Part shown: positions 54,278 to 63,411 of the stretch, piece by piece
Numbering within the stretch: the stretch's first letter is position 1
Layout: every line of letters begins with the position of its first letter
The notes under the pieces: model-generated
Databases searched by the model: none
What the model was told of the DNA's origin: nothing
Seen by the model: only the letters and a program-made list of their open reading frames with translations
Assembly (NCBI GenBank): GCA_028291545.1
Contig: JAQGHR010000132.1
Span: 1 to 64,000, forward strand
Reading direction: 5' to 3'
Source: Planctomycetota bacterium
Lineage (GTDB): Bacteria; Planctomycetota; Planctomycetia; Isosphaerales; Isosphaeraceae
Length of the DNA: 64,000 bases
Program-made: the position numbers and the translations under genes

Positions 54278-54817
54278 GCTGCCTCCCAATGACCGGTAGT
54301 AGTACACCCACCCGAGATCCATCAGGGCTACACCCGCCATGGTGCAGCCCCTCGCCCGATGCGCGGGACTCGCCCGTCCCGTGTATGCCCATCAAGATTC
54401 GGCATCCGAGCCGGGAACCGTGGACCGAAAATCGGCGAAGTTCTTGACTACTCTGTTACGCTTCGTCAAACCCCCTAGAATTCGCCAAGGCGGCAGTTCC
54501 TCAAAATTAGCGATCCGGACTCAGCGCGGGGACGCCCCGTGCCGATGAATAACGTGGCCACCCCCAGGGTGACGCGCCACGGACGGCTTCCAAGGGGCCG
54601 GACGTTGGAGTCCGCGACAGTTCACGACCAGAAAGCGCCCCCGGTTGCGGGTTGGGGGTGCGGACGATCCTTCGGGGTTCGTCCTCGACGGGGACTGAGG
54701 TGAGGCGAGGGGTTTCGCTTGCGAAATTCGAGCCAAACCGATCCTGGCTGGGATATGCGGCTCCGCATCGCTTGAGCTGTCTTACTGTCCGACTTTCTCC
54801 TCCATGAGGATAACGCA
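54278..54817. other. Intergenic between divergent genes
   Basis: About 540 bases between the transglutaminase-like gene and the Cys-Pro repeat gene. Frames are Pro/Arg-rich shadows. A CGCGGGGACGCCCCGTGCC hairpin-like string occurs near 54526. No promoter was recognised with confidence. Confidence 0.4.
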
Positions 54818-55123
54818 ATGACCAGCGCCATCGTCATGCTCGCTCTTTGTGGCGGCCACGGCCACAAGGCCACCGCGAGCGGCCAGTGCCCCCCGGTTCC
54901 TTCCAAGTGCGCCCCGGTGGCTGCGGCTCCTCAGGCTCCCGGCAAGTGCCTGCCCGTCCCGGGCAAGTGTGCGCCGGTGGCCTCGCCGCAGGTCCCCACC
55001 AAGTGCGCCCCGGCCGCCGTCGCCGCTCCTCAGGCCCCCAGCAAGTGCCTGCCCACGGTCCCGGGCAAGTGCGCCCCGACGGCCGCCCCCCAGGTTCCGG
55101 CCAAGGGCGCCCCGCAGTATTGA
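54818..55123 (+). CDS. Cys-Pro repeat small exported peptide
   Basis: A 101-residue protein from ATG 54818 with AGGATAA upstream. A short hydrophobic start (MTSAIVMLALCGGHGHKAT) is followed by seven to eight PxKC units (SKCAPV, GKCLPV, GKCAPV, TKCAPA, SKCLPT, GKCAPT) within a Pro/Ala-rich chain, giving regularly spaced single cysteines. This looks like a secreted or envelope peptide for metal binding or disulfide cross-linking. The reverse-strand frame over the same bases lacks a ribosome-binding site and is likely a shadow. Confidence 0.6.
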   Translation: MTSAIVMLALCGGHGHKATASGQCPPVPSKCAPVAAAPQAPGKCLPVPGKCAPVASPQVPTKCAPAAVAAPQAPSKCLPTVPGKCAPTAAPQVPAKGAPQY

Positions 55124-55256
55124 TCTCGGTTCGTGAGTCGGGTCGCGTGGCGGGCTTCGGCCTTCTCCGCGGCCCTTCAGCTCGCACATCCGGCGGACCC
55201 TCTTGCCCCCGGGCAGGGGGGCCGCCGTTGTTCGTTTCTGAACGCGCGCCTCGGTT

Positions 55257-56192
55257 TCATAGCGGTGAGTGAGAAGCGTGTTTCTCACACACCTCGCGCT
55301 CGACCGCGGCAATCACCTGGGCGGTCGCCTCGTCGGCGGCGCCGATGATCGGCCTCAGCCCGTTGCGTCGCGCCAGCCCCTGATAGTTCAGGATGCTCCG
55401 CCCGCCCACGAACACCGGCGCCCCGCGAATCCTCGCGAGCTCGGCGAAGCGCTTGTTCACGTTCCGCGACAGCACGAACGACAGGCAGACGGCGTCGGGC
55501 TTCCAGAGATCGACGGCCAACTGATACTCACGCACCGGCAGATCCACGCCCAGTTGTTGCGCCCGCCAGCCCGCGAGTTCCAGATACAGACAGATCATCA
55601 AGACGCCGCCGACGTGGCGGTCGCCCTGGACCGTGCCGACCAGGGCCGTCCGCGAGGGCGATCGGTTATCCGCCTGCGCCTGATCGAGGAGCACGTCCAG
55701 CTTCCGGCGGAAGAAGCTGGTGGCGTAGTGTTCCTGGAAGACGTTCCACTCGCCCCGGAACCAGCGTTCGCCGACCTCCACGATGTTGGGCTCGATCACC
55801 TGGCCGGCTCGCTCGGCGGGGCTGAGCCCCGCGACGGCCCGCTCGTAGGCGGCCTCGGCCCGGGCCAGATCGCCCAACTGGAGTTGATCGAGGATCGCGG
55901 TGGAGAGCGAGGTTGCGGCCGAGACCGGGAATTCCTCGGTCTCGACCTCCAGCGTTCCCGCGCGGACCAGCACCATCAGGTCGCCGATCGCGCCGCCCTC
56001 GCGCAGCCTGTGGGCGAGTTGCCCCAGCACCTGCACGTGGTCGGCTGCGTAGCGGCGGTGGCCGGAGGGAGAACGTCGCGGCACGGGGAAACCGTACCTC
56101 CGTTCCCAGACGCGCAGCGTGTGGCAGCCGATTCCCGTGAGCTTCGAGACGGCGGCGATCGAATACCCGGTATTTTCGGCGAGCTTGGCCAT
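55257..56192 (-). CDS. CarH/LitR-type B12-dependent MerR regulator
   Basis: A 311-residue transcription factor; ATG 56192 has GAGGTGG upstream. The N-terminal MerR HTH is at about 8-75 (SIAAVSKLTGIGCHTLRVWERRYGFP; SPSGHRRYAADHV). The helix bundle has W144-x9-E154-H155. The B12 domain is textbook: D191-x-H193-x2-G196, then 41 residues to S238-x-V240, then 22 residues to G263-G264. This matches adenosylcobalamin-binding photoreceptors that repress carotenoid or stress genes in the dark and are released by light. Target genes are not identifiable here. It is convergent with the peptide gene. Confidence 0.9.
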   Translation of the reverse strand: MAKLAENTGYSIAAVSKLTGIGCHTLRVWERRYGFPVPRRSPSGHRRYAADHVQVLGQLAHRLREGGAIGDLMVLVRAGTLEVETEEFPVSAATSLSTAILDQLQLGDLARAEAAYERAVAGLSPAERAGQVIEPNIVEVGERWFRGEWNVFQEHYATSFFRRKLDVLLDQAQADNRSPSRTALVGTVQGDRHVGGVLMICLYLELAGWRAQQLGVDLPVREYQLAVDLWKPDAVCLSFVLSRNVNKRFAELARIRGAPVFVGGRSILNYQGLARRNGLRPIIGAADEATAQVIAAVEREVCEKHASHSPL

Positions 56193-56509
56193 GGGCCACC
56201 TCGAGTCGACGAGGTGATTGCCGAACGATGCGACCAGAATGGCTCCGGTCGCGACCCCTGGACGCGATCTTCTCAGAGCCCGACGGCCAATGCCAGAGAT
56301 TCCCGCCTCGTCCCGGAAACATCCCGTCCAAGCATCTCGTTGGCTCGGCGCGCCGGGCTCGCCTGTGGGACCAAGACGTGCCCCAAGTTTCCCGGCCCCG
56401 CCCGCAATCTGGCAAACCGGGCCTAGGGTTAGGTTGACCGCCCGGCCGGGGAATGGTTTCCCGGTCCGCCGAGCCTTCGCCTCTTCACCGCCAGTCACGG
56501 AGTCCCGCC

Positions 56510-57901
56510 ATGCCCCGCCCCGTGTCTCGTCGCGACCGTCGACACGCCCGCCCCTACATGGAGGGCCTGGAAGACCGCAAGCTCCTCTACGCGACGCTGG
56601 GCGCGAGCTGGACGTTCGGCAGCCGGATCACGTACAGCTTCGCCCCGGACGGCACGAACATCGGCGGCAACAGCAGCACCTTGTTCCAGACCATGAGCAA
56701 CCGCGGCTTCACGACCTCGCAGTGGCAGTCGGCGATCCAGAAGGCCGCGGCGAGCTGGGAATCGGCCGCGAATCTCAATCTCGTCCTGGTCTCCGACGAC
56801 GGTTCGAGCTTCGGCGCGGCGGGCAATCAGCAGGGGGACTCGCGCTTCGGCGACATCCGCATCGGCGGCGCCTCGCTGGCCAGTAACGTCCTGGCGAGCT
56901 GCTTCCTGCCCCCCGCGTTCAACGGCGGCACGCTGGCCGGCGACATCGTCATCAACACCGCACAGGCCTGGCAGATCAACAGCGATTACGACCTCCAGAC
57001 CGTCGCCATGCACGAGTTCGGACACGCCCTCGGCCTGGACCATTCCACGGTCTCCTACGCCGACATGTACTCCAGCTACAACGCCATCAAGCAGACGCTC
57101 ACGAGCGATGACATCGCGGGCATCCAGTCCATTTACGGCACCCGTGCGGCCGACGCCTTCGACGCCGCGGCCAGCAACGGCTCCTACTCCACCGCCTCCA
57201 ACATCAACTCCTACGTGAATAGCAATGCTCAAGTCACGCTCTCCTCCCTGGATATCACCAGCGCCTCGGATAGCGATTGGTACGTGGTCAACGCCCCGGC
57301 CAACACGAGCGGCACGCTGACGGTGACGATGCAATCGAGCAATCTCAGCTCGCTGAGCCCGAAGCTGACGCTGTACAACTCCTCGCTCGCGGTCCTCTCC
57401 ACGGTCCAGTCGATCGGCAGCTTCGGGGCTACGGTGACGACCATCGCCATCACGGGCGTCACCTCCGGCCAGAAATTCTACATCAAGAGCCAGGCCGCCG
57501 GGGGCCTACCGACGGGGATCGGCGCGTACGGGTTGCTCGTGAACTTCGGGACCGGCACGATGGATCCGGTCGCGCCCCCGAACACCGTGGTGGCCTCGCA
57601 GGCCGACCACGGCGGAGGCTCGACCAACGAGAACACGGGCGACGAACCCGTGCAGATCGGCAACCTTTCGGCCTGGGGAGATAGCCTCGGCGTCAGCACG
57701 ACGTTCCGGCAGGCGATCGCCCTGGTTGATGGCAGCCTGGACCTGGCCGGCCTGGCCCTCCCGTTCGGCGAAGACTTGACGATCCGCTTCCTGGTGGGCA
57801 TCTGGCACGCCGCGGAACGCAACAACGTCGGCACGCCGGCCGCGCGCGCCGCCGTGATCCACGCCATCGACGACGTGCTCGCGACGTGGGGCCGCACTTG
57901 A
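56510..57901 (+). CDS. Matrixin-type zinc metalloprotease
   Basis: A 463-residue exported protease. ATG 56510 follows GGAG. The N-terminus carries a LEPRxLL-type motif (YMEGLEDRKLLYA). The catalytic domain (about 30-200) has the zinc site H168-E-F-G-H172-A-L-G-L-D-H178, a Met-turn-like region (SYADMYSSYN) and calcium-loop residues, as in matrixins. Next comes a PPC-like beta domain (about 245-350; DSDWYVVNAPANTSGTLTV). It is probably released to the surface or medium to digest protein, and is adjacent to a second LEPRxLL protein. Confidence 0.9.
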   Translation: MPRPVSRRDRRHARPYMEGLEDRKLLYATLGASWTFGSRITYSFAPDGTNIGGNSSTLFQTMSNRGFTTSQWQSAIQKAAASWESAANLNLVLVSDDGSSFGAAGNQQGDSRFGDIRIGGASLASNVLASCFLPPAFNGGTLAGDIVINTAQAWQINSDYDLQTVAMHEFGHALGLDHSTVSYADMYSSYNAIKQTLTSDDIAGIQSIYGTRAADAFDAAASNGSYSTASNINSYVNSNAQVTLSSLDITSASDSDWYVVNAPANTSGTLTVTMQSSNLSSLSPKLTLYNSSLAVLSTVQSIGSFGATVTTIAITGVTSGQKFYIKSQAAGGLPTGIGAYGLLVNFGTGTMDPVAPPNTVVASQADHGGGSTNENTGDEPVQIGNLSAWGDSLGVSTTFRQAIALVDGSLDLAGLALPFGEDLTIRFLVGIWHAAERNNVGTPAARAAVIHAIDDVLATWGRT

Positions 57902-58027
57902 TCCGCCGATCCGTCATCGCGACAGATCGCGGCAACATGCCCGCATCGTGGCCTACGCTTCCCTTGAATGACCGATGTGCCACGCATCGACCGACCAGAC
58001 GCTCTCCCCAACCGCGGGGCTTCTACC

Positions 58028-60517
58028 ATGACTTGCACCGCTCGACGCCGCCGAACCGGCCCGACTTCCCGCCGTCCCCTCTGGGAAGGGCTGGAGTCGC
58101 GGATCGTCCTCTCCTCCATGATCTTCACCGATCCGGCGCCGGACGCCAGCCTCCTTCGCTCGCCAGACGCGCTGCACATCGGCTTTCACCAGACAATTGC
58201 CGACTATTCGGTGGGAACGACCGACGTCATCCTGGACCGGATCAACGCCGACGGCTCGCTGACGCCCGTGTTCGACGACTCGAACGCCCCTTACGAGGGG
58301 CTGGACAACGACGGCACCGGGCTCACGTTCACGCTCAATGCTACGCTCTCGCCCGGCCGCTATCGTCTGCTCCTCTCCGGCAGCTCGATGCTCTCGGGCG
58401 AGGACGGCACGCCCCTGTCCCCGCTCGACGGCATCGACGCCAAGCTGGGCGACTTCACCATCATGCGTCCGGGTGTCGGCCTGGCCGACGCGATCGACCT
58501 CGGTCGGTTGGGTCCGGTCCCTTCCTCGGTGAGCGGGACGCTGGACTTCGCGACGAATCCCAGCGACCTCAAGCTCTATAAAATCACCCTCCCCGCCGGC
58601 CAGTTCACCAGGCTGGGCCTGGAGGTGGCCGCGGCTCGCGACGGGAGCCCGTTGAATTCGGCGCTCACCCTGTTCGACTCCCAGGGTCACGCGCTGGCTA
58701 CCAGCGAGGTGGGTCGCCCCGATGCCCCGGCCGACCCGTTCCTCTTCGCCGGGCTCAACCCCGGGACCTACTACGTCGCCGTCTCCGGTGCCGGCGACCT
58801 CCCCGGCCTGCCGGGCGGATACGATCTCACCACGTCCAGGGCCGGCGTGGCCCAGGCCGGGGCCGGAGGCGAGTTCACGCTCCATCTCGTGGCCGATGAC
58901 GCCGACATCCCGGGTGCCCTGATCGATTTCCGCATCACTCATGCCGACCCGCTCGATCCCACCCCCACGGGCCTGACCCTGCGATTCAACTCACCCCTGA
59001 ACCTCGGGGACTCGGGCCTCAACGTCTTCGACCGCGCCACCGGCGGTCTCACCTTGACCGACCAGAACGGCCGCTCCTGGCCCCTCGCCGTCGTGAATTA
59101 CGACGAGACGCACGCCGCCCTCGCGTACCTGTTCCGCGACCGCCTTCCGCAGGGGATCTACACCGTGAGGCTGGCCACCGCGAATCCGCTCGCGGATCTG
59201 TCCGGTCATCCCCTGATCTCACCCACGATGCCCAAGGGCGTGCTCGCCACCTTCGCCGTCGCCCCCGATACTCGCGATCGCCTGGCCGACGGTTCGCTCG
59301 CGGCGAACGTCCCGGGGGCTCGATCGGAGAACCTCGGCCCGCTCACGCCGAACCTCGCGCTGGACGGGATCACGCGGACCTTCACGATCCAGCCCGGAGA
59401 GACGGTCGCCCTGCGGTTCGTGAGCCTGTACCGCGATTTCTACAAGCTCGCCCTCCACCACGACGGCGGGCCGCTCGCCATCCTCGTCAACGGCGGAAAG
59501 ACCTCCTACAGGATCGATCCAGGACCGGCCGGCCAGGACAATGCCGTGATCGATGATCTCCGCACGGGTGAGTATGTCACCCGCTTCACGGCCACCGGCG
59601 CCGCTCCCGTCGTCCTGACGGTGAAGCTCAGTATCAACGCCTTTACCTGGGACTCGCTCCTTTCCAACGGATTGGGCCAGGGCCCCGCGCTGAACCTTCG
59701 CCTGGTCTCGACCGACGCCTCCTTCTCGTTCGCCTTCGGCGATTCGTTCTCGGAGGCCAGCCAGCTCCTCTCGTCAATCGCCATCGCCCCCACCGGCCCC
59801 GCCTTTGGCCCGTCCCCGCAGTCGTCATCCGCGACGACCGGGGCGACCGCCTCCCCGGGCTTCGGTGCCCCGAACCATCCGGTCTCCGAGGCTCCGGGAA
59901 ACCTCGCCCCCGGCTCGTCGAGCCTGGTCCTGGATATCGGCGGCGTCCTCGTCGGCCGCCCGAACCCGGACGCCGACCACGTCGCGTCCGTCGGGCCCGC
60001 AGGTGTCTACGGCTCGGTCGCCCTGGCCGAGGTCGGAAACAGATTTGGGCAGGCCAACGCCTCGGCGGCGAACCTCCGCGGCGCCTTCATCACCCGGTTG
60101 GCCGATGGCCCATCCCAGGCCGTCCCCGCGGACCCAGGACCGATGACCGACGGCTCGCTCGACCCCGGCGCCCCCGCCCCGGCGGCCCCCAGAGACGCCG
60201 CCGTCACGCCATCGTCGGTCGAAGACCTTGCCGCCCCTCTCGCAGTTTCCGAGGTTGCCTCGCCCGGCGAGTCGCTTGCGGCCCCCTCTCCCGAGGTCGC
60301 CGCCATCCCCGTTCCGCTCGCCTCGTCGCCTTCGCCCGCGTCCGCAGCTTCCGACGAGACCGGCGGGGTTTCCCCCTGGCTCTTCGGCATCGCCGGCGCC
60401 CTGGCCCTCGGCGGCCGCCTGATCCACCACCGCCTGACCACCCGCCGCACTCCCGCCCTCGCGGCCACCCGCCACATCCCTGCCCCCCACTACGCCCCGA
60501 CAAAGGTTCGGGTTTAA
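58028..60517 (+). CDS. Large surface protein with LEPRxLL-type N-terminus
   Basis: An 829-residue exported protein. The ATG at 58028 gives MTCTARRRRTGPTSRRPLW and the motif EGLESRIVLSS, matching the signal region of its neighbour. Domains look like tandem beta-sandwiches: residues about 30-150, a PPC-like domain about 165-290 (LYKITLPAGQFTRLGLEVAA), and further Ig-like blocks to about 560. The last ~200 residues are Pro/Ala/Ser-rich (stalk-like), ending in a TM helix (SPWLFGIAGALALGG) and a basic tail. It may be anchored in the outer layer. No catalytic motif. Confidence 0.82.
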   Translation: MTCTARRRRTGPTSRRPLWEGLESRIVLSSMIFTDPAPDASLLRSPDALHIGFHQTIADYSVGTTDVILDRINADGSLTPVFDDSNAPYEGLDNDGTGLTFTLNATLSPGRYRLLLSGSSMLSGEDGTPLSPLDGIDAKLGDFTIMRPGVGLADAIDLGRLGPVPSSVSGTLDFATNPSDLKLYKITLPAGQFTRLGLEVAAARDGSPLNSALTLFDSQGHALATSEVGRPDAPADPFLFAGLNPGTYYVAVSGAGDLPGLPGGYDLTTSRAGVAQAGAGGEFTLHLVADDADIPGALIDFRITHADPLDPTPTGLTLRFNSPLNLGDSGLNVFDRATGGLTLTDQNGRSWPLAVVNYDETHAALAYLFRDRLPQGIYTVRLATANPLADLSGHPLISPTMPKGVLATFAVAPDTRDRLADGSLAANVPGARSENLGPLTPNLALDGITRTFTIQPGETVALRFVSLYRDFYKLALHHDGGPLAILVNGGKTSYRIDPGPAGQDNAVIDDLRTGEYVTRFTATGAAPVVLTVKLSINAFTWDSLLSNGLGQGPALNLRLVSTDASFSFAFGDSFSEASQLLSSIAIAPTGPAFGPSPQSSSATTGATASPGFGAPNHPVSEAPGNLAPGSSSLVLDIGGVLVGRPNPDADHVASVGPAGVYGSVALAEVGNRFGQANASAANLRGAFITRLADGPSQAVPADPGPMTDGSLDPGAPAPAAPRDAAVTPSSVEDLAAPLAVSEVASPGESLAAPSPEVAAIPVPLASSPSPASAASDETGGVSPWLFGIAGALALGGRLIHHRLTTRRTPALAATRHIPAPHYAPTKVRV

Positions 60518-60528
60518 GCAGAAGCAGC

Positions 60529-60609
60529 GGTCAGTGGTCAGTGGTCAGTAGTTAGAGACGAGTCGGGTCAACAACTCCGGCTCCCTCCTCTCTAACCACT
60601 GGCCACGGC
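60529..60609. repeat. Heptamer-arm foldback element E4
   Basis: Left arm (GTCAGTG)2GTCAGTAGTTAGAG (60530-60556); right arm CTCTAACCACTGGCCAC (60590-60606), complementary. It starts 12 bases after the stop of the surface-protein gene. Same unit (GTCAGTG) as E3. Confidence 0.75.
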
Positions 60610-60701
60610 TTTCAGATTTTCTTTGCCCCCGACCCTCAAAAACCCGACAATGCCGGAGACGAGGTCTTCCCACCCCGATCCCTTCGCCGAGGGACTCCCG
60701 C

Positions 60702-62147
60702 ATGCTCTGGCTACGCCCGAACCCAACGGATCTGCGATCGGGCCTCTCGCGCCGGCAATGGCTCCAGATCGGCCTGGGGAGTTCGGCCCTGGCACTGGCC
60801 GGCAAGACCCCGGCACGAGCGCGCGAAGGGCAGGGGACCGGGCTGCCGACGATCCCCGGCTTCGGCCGCGCGAAGTCGTGCATCTTCGTCTACCTCTTCG
60901 GCGGTCCCAGCCACCTGGACATCTGGGACATGAAGCCCGGGGCTCCCGAGGGCATCCGCGGCGAATTCAAGCCAATCGCCACCAACGTGCCCGGGATGGA
61001 TATCACCGAGCATCTGCCCCGCCTGTCGCGCATGGCCGACAAGTACGCGATCGTCCGCTCCATGACCCACGGCGATCCCTCCCACGGCTCCGCCGGCCAC
61101 ACCATGATGACCGGTCGCCGCCCCCGCGCCCTCGGCGAGGTCGGCCCCACGCCCGAGGATTTCCCCACGTTCGGGTCGGTCCTGACCAAGCTCCGTCCGC
61201 CCAAGGCCGCGCTGCCTCCCTATGTCGCGCTGCCCTGGGTCGTGACCACCAGCACGAACTTCGTCCCCGGCCACGCCGGCGGGTTCCTGGGCCATGGCAT
61301 GGACCCATTTCGCGTCTCGGCCCCGGCCGGCTCGTTCGAGTTTGCGCCCCCCGAGCTGCGGCAGGAAAGCGGATTCGATGCCAGGCGGATGCAAAGCCGC
61401 CGCGTCCTGCACGACGCCCTGGAATCGTCCCCCGCCATCGACCGCCACACCGCCAGCGACGTGGACACCCTCTACCGCCGCGCGTTCGACCTCTTCGGCA
61501 ATCCCGCCGTGGCCGAGGCCTTTCGTATCGACCGGGAAGATCCCAGGCTCCGCGATCGCTACGGCCTGAACCCCTACGGCCAGAGCCTGATCCTGGCCCG
61601 CCGTCTCACCGAGGCCGGCGTCCCGATGGTCACCGTCTACTGGCCCGAGCGCACCGAGCGCGAGGCCTTCAACAACAATGGCACCATCGACCCCGTCGCC
61701 GTCCCCGCCTGGGACACCCACGGCAACCACGTCGGCTCCAGCGGCAATTTCCCCCTCCTCAAGAACCAGCTCCTTCCCCCCTTCGATCTCGGCTCCTCCG
61801 CCCTGCTTGAGGATCTCTCCTCCCGCGGCCGCCTCGACGACACCCTCGTCATCTTCACCGGCGAATTCGGCCGCTCCCCCCGCGTCAACGGCGACGCCGG
61901 CCGCGACCACTACGGCAACGTCTTCTCCCTGATGATGGCCGGCGGCGGCATCAAGGGCGGCTGCGTCCACGGCTCCTCCGACAAGATCGGCGCCTACCCT
62001 GGCACCGACCCCGTCAACCCCGGCCAGTTCGCCGCCACCCTCTACCACTGCCTGGGCATCCGCCCCGATACCGAGATCCGCGACGGGTTGAACCGCCCCT
62101 TCCGATTGGCAGAGGGAGAACCGGTGGGGGCTCTGCTGCGAGGGTGA
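60702..62147 (+). CDS. DUF1501 Tat-exported protein
   Basis: A 481-residue protein. The twin-arginine signal LSRRQWLQIGLGSSALALAG supports export in folded form. The DUF1501 domain is alkaline-phosphatase/sulfatase-like: CIFVYLFGGPSHLDIWDMKP, a DPSHGSAGHTMMTGRRP segment, WDTHGNH and FTGEFGRSPRVNGDAGRDHY with metal-binding Asp/His residues. Planctomycetes carry many DUF1501 genes, usually beside a DUF1549/PSD1 cytochrome gene; no such partner is seen here. Substrate unknown. Confidence 0.9.
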   Translation: MLWLRPNPTDLRSGLSRRQWLQIGLGSSALALAGKTPARAREGQGTGLPTIPGFGRAKSCIFVYLFGGPSHLDIWDMKPGAPEGIRGEFKPIATNVPGMDITEHLPRLSRMADKYAIVRSMTHGDPSHGSAGHTMMTGRRPRALGEVGPTPEDFPTFGSVLTKLRPPKAALPPYVALPWVVTTSTNFVPGHAGGFLGHGMDPFRVSAPAGSFEFAPPELRQESGFDARRMQSRRVLHDALESSPAIDRHTASDVDTLYRRAFDLFGNPAVAEAFRIDREDPRLRDRYGLNPYGQSLILARRLTEAGVPMVTVYWPERTEREAFNNNGTIDPVAVPAWDTHGNHVGSSGNFPLLKNQLLPPFDLGSSALLEDLSSRGRLDDTLVIFTGEFGRSPRVNGDAGRDHYGNVFSLMMAGGGIKGGCVHGSSDKIGAYPGTDPVNPGQFAATLYHCLGIRPDTEIRDGLNRPFRLAEGEPVGALLRG

Positions 62148-62356
62148 GACCCATCAGGAACTACTAATCGTTATGTTTTGGTGCCACTTGTCGCACCCGA
62201 CCCGCGCGATCGGTCCGAGGAAGACACGGATCGGGTACGACCCGTGGCACACGGAAGTGCTCACCAGTGCCACCCGCCGACGATTGTAGCCTCGCCGTTG
62301 AGTAGCACCCGGCAGGGGTAGTACCGTGGCCCCTCCATTTGCATCGGGCCTCCGCC
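62148..62356. repeat. Intergenic with dispersed repeat copy at 62.2 kb
   Basis: From 62178 to 62283 the sequence repeats the element at 28627-28730: GTGCCACTTGTCGCACCCGA, then CGGGTACGACCCGTGGCAC and CCAGTGCCACCCGCCGA. The arms are partly complementary. No gene was recognised in 62148-62356. Confidence 0.65.
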
Positions 62357-62411
62357 GCCTAACGACCAAGTTCAGCGGCGGGACTCCGTCCGCTGCAACC
62401 GTAGGTTAGGC
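62357..62411. repeat. attC-like integron site, well preserved
   Basis: A 55-base site with inverse core GCCTAAC (62357-62363), arms TTCAGCGG (62371-62378) and CCGCTGCAA (62390-62398) with one extrahelical base, and core GTTAGGC (62405-62411). The outer heptamers are perfect inverse complements (RYYYAAC / GTTRRRY). It lies 227 bases beyond the 3' end of the HEPN gene. It is shorter than most attC sites but within the known range. An integrase is not visible in the window. Confidence 0.72.
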
Positions 62412-62638
62412 CATGAGATTGCCTGCATTGCCGAGTCTGTGGCGGGGAATAAGAATGTCCCATTCAGCATTTCCCCGAAAGTATTCCCTCCGTCCCCTTT
62501 TTCGCTTTCCGCACCGTGAACGACCTGGGCCTCGAGTCCTCGATCCGACCGCGCGGCCGTCCGAAAAAGAGCCAATGGCTTCCTACCTTCCCTATCCTCC
62601 GAAAGTATTCCCTCGTCCCCTTTTCTCTGCCCTTACCA
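62412..62638. other. Intergenic beyond the attC-like site
   Basis: No supported gene. The strings CGAAAGTATTCCCTC and CGTCCCCTTTT recur at about 62475-62500 and 62600-62625, a loose 120-base-period repeat. Confidence 0.4.
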
Positions 62639-63403
62639 TCAACCGAGCGCCAAGATTACGTTGTTCACGAGGTCCGATATCGTATCATCCGCCTGAGGAC
62701 GAGCGATCTCGACTAGCGAGGGATGCGCGGCAATGTTCCGGCGCACCAACTTCTCGTGAAGTATCTTCTTCAGGTCGTCAGATATCAAGCTTGCTTTACT
62801 ACAAATCTCGATGACTTCAGACTCCTTTAGTTCCGAAAAGTCCTCGCGCTTGCTGACGGTGATGTTAACCTTCTTCTTGTCCTGAGGATAGCGCTTCGTT
62901 ACGGATGTATTGAAGTTAGAAAGTCGCTGCGCATCCGCCAAGATCCAGCCGAGCAAATGATCAAAGGCTAGGTTCCAGGTCATGACTGTAGCAGCTCGAT
63001 ATGCCTGATGTTTATAGCATATGATCGCTTCTGAGAGATACCGCCGTTCGGCTGTGTCACTGATCTTCCCGGGCAGATCCTTGAGCAATGCAGAGATTAT
63101 AACCACCGTTTCATGAGCAAGGTACTTGGCATCGAGGGCATCGCGTACGCTTGCTTCGAGGCGGTAGCCGCCCATATCCTTTAGCAGTTCGCGGGGACGC
63201 CTAGCCTCAAGTCTGGTGAGATCTCGTCCCGGGTTATCGGAAGGCTGCCTGTTGACGATTCGATAGCAGCCGCGGATAGAAGTCAGGTCGAATCTCTCTT
63301 GACTCCCGTGCCTGTGAAGCCACCACGCGAAATGCTTGATCTTGTCAGGATGTGACAGGGTGTCGAAGTCCTTCACCTGACGGATGAATTCGGGTAAGTC
63401 CAT
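62639..63403 (-). CDS. HEPN-domain protein, putative RNase toxin
   Basis: A 254-residue soluble protein in lower-GC DNA than its surroundings. The C-terminal half reads as an HEPN four-helix bundle: the helix AYRAATVMTWNLAFDHLLGWI (residues 134-153, trimmed) and, near the end, EKLVRRNIAAHPS, where R222-N-I-A-A-H227 matches the Rx4-6H catalytic motif of HEPN ribonucleases. The N-terminal ~95 residues (FDTLSHPDKIKHFAWWLHRH; GGYRLEASVRDALDAKYLAHE) form a separate predicted module. It starts 8 bases after its partner gene's stop and sits near an attC-like site, as toxin or defence cassettes do. Function is inferred. Confidence 0.75.
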   Translation of the reverse strand: MDLPEFIRQVKDFDTLSHPDKIKHFAWWLHRHGSQERFDLTSIRGCYRIVNRQPSDNPGRDLTRLEARRPRELLKDMGGYRLEASVRDALDAKYLAHETVVIISALLKDLPGKISDTAERRYLSEAIICYKHQAYRAATVMTWNLAFDHLLGWILADAQRLSNFNTSVTKRYPQDKKKVNITVSKREDFSELKESEVIEICSKASLISDDLKKILHEKLVRRNIAAHPSLVEIARPQADDTISDLVNNVILALG

Positions 63404-63411
63404 TGGCAGTG

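Noticed and set aside
54782..55312. Minus-strand frame over the Cys-Pro repeat gene
   Set aside because: Gly/Arg-rich repeats mirror the plus-strand repeats and there is no start signal.
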